A DNA stretch of 64,000 nt, taken from Thermohalobaculum sp039815685. Its GTDB lineage: Bacteria > Pseudomonadota > Alphaproteobacteria > Rhodobacterales > Rhodobacteraceae. The stretch is taken from the NCBI GenBank assembly GCA_039815685.1, contig JBCBYV010000002.1, forward strand, positions 265,630 to 329,629. The letters run 5' to 3'. This document shows positions 8,301 through 14,937 of this stretch, one piece after another. Made by a program: the position numbers and the translations under genes. Positions within the stretch are counted from its first letter, which is position 1; every line of letters starts with the position of its first letter. The notes under the pieces are model-generated. The model worked only from the letters and a program-made list of their open reading frames with translations. It did not search any database and was not told where the DNA came from.

Positions 8301-8375
8301 GCGGGGGCGGGTCTGGCGGGCGCCCGTTCGCGGACCTGCGGCCCGGCTCCGCCCGCCCACCAGCCCGTCGCCCGT
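8301..8375. repeat. GC-rich intergenic palindromic repeat, copy A
   Basis: This segment directly after the SDR gene shares an order of blocks with the segment at 11147-11231: CGGGCGCCCGTTCGCG, then a GC hairpin remnant, then CTCCGCCC and a CCAGCCC-like end. Both copies begin within about 20 bases of a stop codon. It looks like a dispersed extragenic repeat able to fold into a long hairpin. Confidence 0.55.
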
Positions 8376-8481
8376 CTAATTGGTGGAGCCGGGAGGCCGA
8401 CGCAGACACAGACGCCGCAGCGGGGTGGGCGATCTCCGGCGCTGCGCCATCTCTCCGCCACTGGCATGCGGGAGCTGTTCT

Positions 8482-9810
8482 ATGACGATGGAGGAGAGCG
8501 GTCGGCAGGGCCTTGCGGTGCCGAGCGGGCGGCTGGCGCGCGTGGCATCGCTGGGTGGGGCCGTCGGCGGGATCGCGGCCGACATGGCGGCGCGGGGTCT
8601 GGGACAGGCGGTTCGCGGGCAGCGGCCGCGGCTCCGCGACCTGATGCTGACCCCCGGCAATGTCGCTCGGCTCACCGATGAGCTTGCGCGCATGCGGGGG
8701 GCGGCCATGAAAATGGGTCAGCTCCTTAGCATGGATGCGGGCGATCTTCTGCCGCCGGAGCTCGCGGAGGTGATGGCGCGGCTCCGCTCGGACGCCGCCC
8801 CCATGCCGCCGAAGCAGTTGAAGGCCGTGTTGACGGCGGCCTGGGGCGAGGGCTGGATCCGACGGTTCCGGAGTTTCGGGACGACGCCTATCGCGGCCGC
8901 TTCGATCGGTCAGGTGCATCGGGCGGTCACGAAGGGCGGCGAGGTGCTGGCCATCAAGGTGCAGTATCCGGGCGTGCGCGCGAGCATCGGGAGCGATGTG
9001 GATAATGTGGGCACGCTCCTCCGCCTCTCGGGCCTGATGCCCGAGGGCGTGGACCCCGCACCGTTCCTGGCGGAGGCGAAGCGGCAGCTCCATGACGAGG
9101 CGGATTATGCGCAGGAGGCCGCACAGCTCGGGCGTTTCGGCGCGCTGATGGCTGGGTTCGAGGGCTTTGTCGTGCCGCGCCTCGAGCCCTCGCTTAGCAC
9201 GCGCGATGTGCTGGCCATGAGCTTCGAGCCTGGCGTCGCGGTCGAGACGCTGGTGGCAGAGCCGCAGGCGCTGCGGGACAGGGTGGCAGCGCGGCTGCTC
9301 GGGCTTTGTTTCCGCGAGATCTTCGGCTTCGGGCTGGTCCAGACCGATCCGAACTTCGCCAACTACCGCTACGATGCGGCGCGCGATGCCATCGTGCTCC
9401 TCGATTTCGGGGCGGCGCGGGCGGTGCCCGAGCCGTTGGTCGCTGCCTTGCGGGGGATGATGCGGGCGGCGATGGCGGATGACCGGCCAGCGATGCGGCA
9501 GGCGGCGGTGGAGGTCGGTTTCATCGGAGCGGAGACGGCCGAGCCCCATGCTAAGGGCGTCGTCGAGATGATCGCCATGGGGGCTGCCCCCTTCCGCGTG
9601 TCCGGCGTCTTCGATTTTGGGGCCGACCCGCTGCCGGACCGGATGCGGGAGGCGGGCACGTCCCTCGCGCTCGACCGGTCCTTCGATCATGTGCCGCCCA
9701 TGGACATCCTCTATCTGCAGCGGAAGCTCGCGGGGATGTATCTGCTGGCAGCGCGGCTGCGCGCGCGGGTCTCGCTCAGGCCGCTGATCGAGCCCTGGCT
9801 CGGGGCTTGA
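8482..9810 (+). CDS. ABC1 (UbiB/ADCK) family atypical kinase
   Basis: A 442-residue member of the ABC1/UbiB family. The family hallmark KMGQLLSMDAGDLLP is near residues 74-88, followed by the alanine-rich nucleotide loop AAASIGQVHRA, the lysine strand VLAIKVQYPGV, QTDPNFANYRY in the catalytic loop and the metal-binding LLDFGAAR. Members support ubiquinone synthesis or lipid homeostasis at the membrane. This one is the shorter soluble-looking type, without C-terminal membrane helices. The start at 8482 was chosen because upstream residues are not family-like and overlap the repeat. It stands between the SDR and sucC. Confidence 0.88.
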   Translation: MTMEESGRQGLAVPSGRLARVASLGGAVGGIAADMAARGLGQAVRGQRPRLRDLMLTPGNVARLTDELARMRGAAMKMGQLLSMDAGDLLPPELAEVMARLRSDAAPMPPKQLKAVLTAAWGEGWIRRFRSFGTTPIAAASIGQVHRAVTKGGEVLAIKVQYPGVRASIGSDVDNVGTLLRLSGLMPEGVDPAPFLAEAKRQLHDEADYAQEAAQLGRFGALMAGFEGFVVPRLEPSLSTRDVLAMSFEPGVAVETLVAEPQALRDRVAARLLGLCFREIFGFGLVQTDPNFANYRYDAARDAIVLLDFGAARAVPEPLVAALRGMMRAAMADDRPAMRQAAVEVGFIGAETAEPHAKGVVEMIAMGAAPFRVSGVFDFGADPLPDRMREAGTSLALDRSFDHVPPMDILYLQRKLAGMYLLAARLRARVSLRPLIEPWLGA

Positions 9811-9942
9811 GCGTGAGGAGGGGCGCGCGCCCTGTTGCCGGCCCCGCCACCGCGGGGTAGGTGAAGGGCAGGCGGCGTCCCTACCGCCTGGCGGTGCCGC
9901 TGCACCTCGCCCCGCCCCGTCCAGCAGTGCCGGAGGACCCCC
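9811..9942. other. sucC leader
   Basis: A GC-rich 132-base gap between the ABC1 kinase and sucC. It ends with a CCGGAGGACC ribosome binding site. Short inverted repeats such as GGTAGG and CCTACC are present, but no promoter is recognisable. Confidence 0.3.
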
Positions 9943-11136
9943 ATGAACATCCACGAATACCAGGCCAAGCAGATCCTGAAGGATTTCGGCGCGCCCGTCT
10001 CCCGCGGCATCGCGGTGACCGATAAGGCGATGGCCCGTAAGGCCGTCGAGGAGCTCGGCGGTCCGGTCTGGGTCGTGAAGGCGCAGATCCACGCGGGCGG
10101 GCGCGGCAAGGGCACCTTCAAGGAGGCCGCGGCCGGTGAGAAGGGCGGTGTGCGCATCGCCACGAGCCCGGACGATGCGGTCGCCTTCGTCGAGCAGATG
10201 ATGGGCAACACGCTTGTCACGCATCAGTCGGGTGCGGCGGGCAAGCAGGTGAACCGCATCTATCTCGAGGAAGGGGCGGCGATCGCGAAGGAGTTCTACC
10301 TCTCGCTCCTCGTGGATCGGGAGACCTCGCGCATCTCCTTCATCGTCTCGACCGAGGGGGGCATGGATATCGAGGAGGTGGCGGCGAGCACGCCCGAGAA
10401 GATCCTGACCTTCTCCGTCGATCCCGCGACCGGGGTGATGCCCTATCACGGACGCAAGGTGGCGAAGGCGCTGGGGCTGGAAGGTCAGGGGGCGAAGGAC
10501 GCGATCAAGCTGACCGCGACGCTCTATCGGATGTTCGTCGAGAAGGACGCCTCGCTCCTCGAGATCAATCCGCTCATCCTGACCGAGGAAGGACGGCTCG
10601 TCTGCCTCGACGCGAAGATGAATTTCGACTCGAACGCGCTCTACCGCCAGAAGGACGTCATGGCACTCCGCGACGAGACGGAGGAGGACGCCAAGGAGCT
10701 CGAGGCCTCGAAATTCGATCTCAACTATATCGCGCTCGATGGTGAGATCGGCTGCATGGTGAACGGCGCGGGTCTCGCGATGGCGACGATGGACATCATC
10801 AAGCTCTACGGCTCGGAGCCTGCGAACTTCCTGGATGTGGGCGGGGGTGCGACGAAGGAAAAGGTGACGGAGGCCTTCAAGATCATCACCTCGGACCCAC
10901 AGGTGAAGGGTATTCTGGTGAACATCTTTGGCGGCATCATGCGGTGCGACGTGATCGCCGAGGGCACGATCGCCGCGGTGAAGGAAGTGGGGCTGAAGGT
11001 GCCGCTTGTGGTTCGGCTGGAGGGCACGAATGTCGAGCTCGGCAAAGAGATCATCAATAATTCCGGTCTCGACGTGATCGCCGCCGACAACCTGGCCGAC
11101 GCGGCCGACAAGATCGTGAAGGCCGTGAGGGGGTGA
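9943..11136 (+). CDS. sucC: Succinyl-CoA synthetase, beta subunit
   Basis: The 397-residue beta subunit of ADP-forming succinate-CoA ligase, acting in the TCA cycle with SucD. It starts MNIHEYQAKQILKDFG and shows the ATP-grasp features KAQIHAGGRGKG and EINPLILTEEG, and in the C-terminal domain NGAGLAMATMD and FLDVGGGATKEKV. NIFGGIMRCD and RLEGTNVELGK fit the succinate-specific enzyme, compared with the MtkA paralogue at 39 kb. sucD does not follow at once: a DUF2726 protein, a methyltransferase and a membrane protein are interposed, which is unusual for this pair. Confidence 0.96.
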   Translation: MNIHEYQAKQILKDFGAPVSRGIAVTDKAMARKAVEELGGPVWVVKAQIHAGGRGKGTFKEAAAGEKGGVRIATSPDDAVAFVEQMMGNTLVTHQSGAAGKQVNRIYLEEGAAIAKEFYLSLLVDRETSRISFIVSTEGGMDIEEVAASTPEKILTFSVDPATGVMPYHGRKVAKALGLEGQGAKDAIKLTATLYRMFVEKDASLLEINPLILTEEGRLVCLDAKMNFDSNALYRQKDVMALRDETEEDAKELEASKFDLNYIALDGEIGCMVNGAGLAMATMDIIKLYGSEPANFLDVGGGATKEKVTEAFKIITSDPQVKGILVNIFGGIMRCDVIAEGTIAAVKEVGLKVPLVVRLEGTNVELGKEIINNSGLDVIAADNLADAADKIVKAVRG

Positions 11137-11146
11137 TGGGTCTTTT

Positions 11147-11231
11147 GCGGGCGGGCTGACGGGCGCCCGTTCGCGCGTCGCGGGGCCGTGCCCCGCGCCT
11201 TGCTCCGCCCACCCGCCAGCCAACGCCCGCT
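11147..11231. repeat. GC-rich intergenic palindromic repeat, copy B
   Basis: This is the second copy of the element seen at 8301-8375, again directly after a stop codon. It contains a perfect hairpin, CGCGGGGC-CGT-GCCCCGCG, with an eight-base stem and three-base loop, inside flanking GGGCGGGC and CCCACCCGCC blocks. The same CGGGCGCCCGTTCGCG block is present in both copies. Confidence 0.6.
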
Positions 11232-11297
11232 GTGGATCTGAGATCGTTGCTGGCCGCCGGTCACACTTCGGACGCATTGTCGGCGCTCCATTACGCC

Positions 11298-12149
11298 ATG
11301 GACGTCCAAGGCATTTTCGATTGGCTCTCAGTGATCCCGGTTTTTGGGGGCATGCCGGGTGACAAGTTCACCCTTATCGTGGCGTTGGTCTTCGTCCTCG
11401 TTTTTGGGGGGAGCATCGCGAAGGCGTTCTCGTCCCGCCATCGCGGCAGCCGGCGGATGGGGCGCCCAAAACGGCCCGCGCTGCGGGTCGTGCGCGATGC
11501 CCGACCGCCAGTCGCGCAGAAGCCGCGGAGCATGGTCGATCCGAAAGAGCAGATGGATGCCGTCGCCGCCATGTCGTTCGAGAAATGCCGGCTGCTCAAC
11601 AGAGAGGAGTTCGCGGTCTTTAGGGTCCTCGAAGACACCGTGGTGCCGCTCGGCGGCTATCGCGTGATGGCGCAGACCAGTCTCGGCGAGGTCATTCGGC
11701 CGGTGAGAACTGAAGGCAGCGATGTGCAGCGCGCCGAGGCATTCGCAGCAATCAACTCGAAGCGGCTCGACTTTGCGGTGATCGACCGATCCGGCCATCT
11801 TGCGCTCGCCGTCGAGCTCCATGGGACCGGTCATCATCAGAACCGTGCCTTTCTCAGGGATGCCGTGAAGCGGGAGGCGCTGCGCCGTGCCGGCGTCGAG
11901 ATGCTCGAGGTCCAAGCCCGGTGGGACGCGGCGATCCTCCAGGCACAGATACGCCACGCACTCAGTGTCTCGCATCCCGGAGAGCGCCTCAGGGAGCGCG
12001 CCGGAGATGGCGTTGGGGAGCGAGTTGAGCAGGATGGGCCGCCCATGCGCCTCGAGGGTCCGACTGCCCCAGTCGTTCCGCGCGACGAAGGACGGCTCGG
12101 CGGAGACAAGCGGCCTCGAGCACCTATTGGGCCTGACATCACGCATTGA
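11298..12149 (+). CDS. DUF2726 domain protein with N-terminal membrane anchor
   Basis: About 283 residues from the ATG at 11298; a GTG at 11232 would add 22 residues but sits at the edge of the repeat and lacks a ribosome binding site. A transmembrane segment lies near residues 24-44 (LIVALVFVLVFGGSIAKAF). The central part matches DUF2726: YRVMAQTSLGEVIRP, then DFAVIDRSGHLALAVELHG, then FLRDAVKREALRRAGVEMLEV. That region resembles restriction-endonuclease-fold domains such as those in topoisomerase-linked and repair proteins. The C-terminus is low-complexity and charged. It separates sucC from sucD. Substrate and role are unknown. Confidence 0.7.
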   Translation: MDVQGIFDWLSVIPVFGGMPGDKFTLIVALVFVLVFGGSIAKAFSSRHRGSRRMGRPKRPALRVVRDARPPVAQKPRSMVDPKEQMDAVAAMSFEKCRLLNREEFAVFRVLEDTVVPLGGYRVMAQTSLGEVIRPVRTEGSDVQRAEAFAAINSKRLDFAVIDRSGHLALAVELHGTGHHQNRAFLRDAVKREALRRAGVEMLEVQARWDAAILQAQIRHALSVSHPGERLRERAGDGVGERVEQDGPPMRLEGPTAPVVPRDEGRLGGDKRPRAPIGPDITH

Positions 12150-12187
12150 GGCTGCTAGGCGGTGTCGTCGCCGCCCCGGAGCCTCCG

Positions 12188-13051
12188 ATGCCATCATCCC
12201 ATCCGCGCCGATCCTGCCCCGCCTGCGGCTCGGACCGTTCGGTGCGGTTCGAGCGCTATGCACCGTCGCAATGGAATGTGGTGCAATGCGAGGGCTGTGG
12301 TTTCGTCTTTCTCGCCAATCCGCCCGACGCGGCGGTGCTGGAGGCGGGCGAGGTGGCCTGGGAGAAGAGCTTCGCTGCGGAGGCGAAGCGGCGGGTCGCG
12401 GAGGCACCGGCCGTCTACAAGGTCGATGTGGCCACTCGCCGGCGCACCCGGCTCTTCCGTCGCGAGGAGATGGACTGCTATCTGCGGTGGTTCCGGCGGG
12501 CCGATGGCAGCGAGGGTGGCAATGTCCTCGATGTCGGCTGCGGCTCCGGCGAGCGGGTCCGGGCGCCCTTCGCCCCCTTCGGTATCGAGGTCTCGAAGGC
12601 GCTGGCGAAGACCGCCGACGCCAATATGCGCCCCCTAGGCGGGTACTGCCTGCAGGGCCTCGGGGCCGAGGCGATTGAGCGCTTTCCGGCCGCGCATTTC
12701 GACGGTATTCTTCTGCGCAGCTATCTCGAACACGAGACCGATCCCCGGCGTGCGCTTGCCGGGGCAGCGCGCGTCCTTAAGCCGTCGGGAGCGGTGTATG
12801 TGAAGGTGCCCAACTACGGCTCGATCAACCGGGTCGTGATGGGCAGGCACTGGTGCGGGTTCCGTCATCCCGATCATGTGAATTATTTCACCCTCGCCTC
12901 GCTCAGGCGCATGGCAGAACAAGAAAGGTTCGGGGTCGAGCTCATCAATCGCTGGAACCTGATCCTGGACGACAACATCCACGCGTTGCTGCGGCCGCTC
13001 GGCTCGGCCGGGCGCGAAGCGGGGCAAAGAGCAGGGAAAGCCGCCGCCTGA
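12188..13051 (+). CDS. Class I SAM-dependent methyltransferase with zinc ribbon
   Basis: A 287-residue methyltransferase. The N-terminus carries a four-cysteine zinc ribbon (CPACGS near residue 10 and CEGCGF near residue 36). The SAM-binding motif VLDVGCGSGERVR follows near residue 117 and the post-I region is FGIEVSK. The later segment AARVLKPSGAVYVKVPNYGS is typical of this fold, and RHPDHVNYFTLASL recalls methyltransferases of sugar or surface-polymer modification. The acceptor is unknown. The start at 12188 has CGGAG a few bases upstream. It lies between sucC and sucD with the DUF2726 gene, so it is probably an insertion into the suc order. Confidence 0.78.
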   Translation: MPSSHPRRSCPACGSDRSVRFERYAPSQWNVVQCEGCGFVFLANPPDAAVLEAGEVAWEKSFAAEAKRRVAEAPAVYKVDVATRRRTRLFRREEMDCYLRWFRRADGSEGGNVLDVGCGSGERVRAPFAPFGIEVSKALAKTADANMRPLGGYCLQGLGAEAIERFPAAHFDGILLRSYLEHETDPRRALAGAARVLKPSGAVYVKVPNYGSINRVVMGRHWCGFRHPDHVNYFTLASLRRMAEQERFGVELINRWNLILDDNIHALLRPLGSAGREAGQRAGKAAA

Positions 13052-13073
13052 GGCGGTCGCGCGAGGTACGGGC

Positions 13074-13424
13074 ATGGCGCAGCTTGGCGATACGATCGCG
13101 CTTTTGGGGACCATCGGGCATGCATGGGGGCTGACCTGTGCGGCTGCCCTGATCGTGGCGGCGCTCACGATCCTCTTCGGGATCGTCTCGGGGCGCGGGC
13201 CCATGGCGGCCTTCCTGATCTCGGGTGCGGTGATCTCGGGCGGGATTGTGACGCTCTGCGCGCTCGGCAGCCTCGCGATGGCAATCGGCGCGCCGCGTGA
13301 ACTTGGCTACCTTGCGCTCGCAATCCTCGGGCTCTATGCGATTGTGGTGTCATTGATCGGCGGCGTCATCGGCTTCACCGGGCTTGCCATGCTGCGGGCC
13401 GCAGGGGCGGCCGGCATACGCTGA
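13074..13424 (+). CDS. Small integral membrane protein
   Basis: A 116-residue, very hydrophobic protein with three or four predicted membrane segments: about residues 16-36, 42-68, and 78-106. No catalytic or binding motif is seen, apart from glycine-rich helices that could pack tightly (ISGAVISGGIVTL, LIGGVIGFTGLAML). It begins 22 bases after the methyltransferase stop and precedes sucD, so it may share its transcript. The family is not recognised. Confidence 0.55.
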   Translation: MAQLGDTIALLGTIGHAWGLTCAAALIVAALTILFGIVSGRGPMAAFLISGAVISGGIVTLCALGSLAMAIGAPRELGYLALAILGLYAIVVSLIGGVIGFTGLAMLRAAGAAGIR

Positions 13425-13576
13425 TCCCACCGGTCCCGGGTCGGCCGCCAGCGCGTTCGCCCGTCTTTCCTCCGCCGCCGATGCGGCGACCGCCCCATCG
13501 CTGTCGCCGCGGCGGCAGACAGCCTCCCAGCCGCCAAGGAGCGGCCCCGCCAATCCCCATCAGAAGGAGACGCCGG

Positions 13577-14464
13577 ATGGCCGTGCTCGTCGACGAAAAC
13601 ACCAAGGTGATCTGCCAGGGCCTGACGGGCGCGCAGGGCACGTTCCACAGCGAGCAGGCCATCGCCTATGGCACGCAGATGGTCGGCGGGGTCACGCCCG
13701 GCAAGGGCGGCGGCGAGCATATCGGCCTGCCCGTCTTCGACACGGTCGGCGAGGCGGTCGAGAAGACCGGTGCCAATGCCTCCGTGATCTACGTGCCGCC
13801 GCCCTTCGCCGGCGATGCGATCCTCGAGGCGATCGATGCGGAGATGCCGCTTATCGTCTGCATCACCGAAGGGATCCCGGTGATGGACATGATGAAGGTG
13901 AAGCGGGCGCTTGAGGGTTCGGCCTCGCGGCTCATCGGGCCGAACTGTCCCGGCATCATCACGCCCGATGCCTGCAAGATCGGGATCATGCCGGGGCATA
14001 TCCACAAGCGCGGCTCCATCGGGATCGTCTCGCGCTCGGGCACCCTGACCTACGAGGCGGTGGCGCAGACGACGGCGGCGGGGCTCGGGCAGAGCACCTG
14101 CATCGGCATCGGCGGCGACCCGATCAAGGGGATGGAGCATATCGATGCGCTCGAGCTTCTGCTCGGCGATCCGGAAACCGAAGCGATCATCATGATCGGC
14201 GAGATCGGCGGCTCGGCCGAGGAAATGGCGGCCGAGTTTATCGGCTCGGAGGCGAAGGCGGGAAGGGGCAAGCCCGTCGCGGGCTTCATCGCCGGCCGCA
14301 CGGCGCCGCCGGGCCGGCGCATGGGGCACGCAGGCGCGATCATCGCAGGCGGCAAGGGCGGTGCGGACGACAAGATCGCGGCGATGCAGGAGAACGGTAT
14401 CGTGGTCTCCGACAGCCCTGCGGGCCTCGGCGAAGCGCTGCTGAAGGCTATGAGCCGGAGCTGA
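13577..14464 (+). CDS. sucD: Succinyl-CoA synthetase, alpha subunit
   Basis: The 295-residue alpha subunit. It opens MAVLVDENTKVICQGLTGAQ. The CoA-binding Rossmann part includes YGTQMVGGVTPGKGG, and the phosphohistidine domain shows GRRMGHAGAII with the catalytic histidine. NCPGIITPDACKIGIMPGH is typical of succinate enzymes. AGAAGGAGA upstream fixes the start. A perfect 13-base stem lies 22 bases after the stop, suggesting that the transcript ends here before sucA. Confidence 0.96.
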   Translation: MAVLVDENTKVICQGLTGAQGTFHSEQAIAYGTQMVGGVTPGKGGGEHIGLPVFDTVGEAVEKTGANASVIYVPPPFAGDAILEAIDAEMPLIVCITEGIPVMDMMKVKRALEGSASRLIGPNCPGIITPDACKIGIMPGHIHKRGSIGIVSRSGTLTYEAVAQTTAAGLGQSTCIGIGGDPIKGMEHIDALELLLGDPETEAIIMIGEIGGSAEEMAAEFIGSEAKAGRGKPVAGFIAGRTAPPGRRMGHAGAIIAGGKGGADDKIAAMQENGIVVSDSPAGLGEALLKAMSRS

Positions 14465-14486
14465 CGGAGGGCTAGGGCCCCAGAGC

Positions 14487-14524
14487 GATGCGGCGCGCCA
14501 CCGGAGCACGGGGCGCGCCGCATC
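14487..14524 (+). terminator. Stem-loop after sucD
   Basis: GATGCGGCGCGCC and its exact reverse complement form a perfect 13-base stem around a 12-base loop, 22 bases downstream of the sucD stop. The sequence after the stem is CAACTTTCGG rather than a T run, so intrinsic termination would be weak. An mRNA 3'-end protecting structure is an alternative. Confidence 0.55.
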
Positions 14525-14937
14525 AACTTTCGGTGCGGACCAACCTGGGGCGGCTCCGTACCGCGCCCGCCTCCCAATTACCTACTCACGCGGCCGGAAT
14601 TTACGCTACTGATCGCTACGCCGGAAGGCCGGGCTGCCGTCTTTCATCATGCCAGTCCGCTGCGAGACTGTGACGGAGTTCACATTCTGGGGCGATCGGT
14701 GAAAACCGTGTGCGGGGCGACAAGCCGGCGCGCTTCGCGGGGCCTGGAACACTCCGGTCACGCACAATTCAGAGGCGCGACGGATTTGCCGCGAGACGGG
14801 GTGTTCACCTGCCACACGAGGGCGTAAGGGTTTGTTTATGGGAACGTGTGCCGCATGATGAGAGAGCGGCACCACACCCTGCACATTCCCTCCCGCGGGG
14901 CTGGCTGCGCCGCGGCGACTGCCCGAGCGAGGTTTCC
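14525..14937 (+). promoter_or_regulatory. Long leader of sucA
   Basis: About 410 bases with no supported gene lie between the sucD hairpin and sucA. The size suggests that sucA-sucB has its own promoter and regulatory sequence. GTTTGTTTATGGG near 14829 is a local AT-richer patch that could hold a promoter, but I could not place -35 and -10 boxes. GCGAGGTTTCC precedes the sucA ATG. Confidence 0.35.

Noticed and set aside
7366..11277. Minus-strand open frame of 1303 codons
   Set aside because: It lies opposite mdh, SDR, ABC1 kinase and sucC, all with clear family motifs. The product is rich in Arg, His and Asp, the usual shadow of GC-rich coding DNA.
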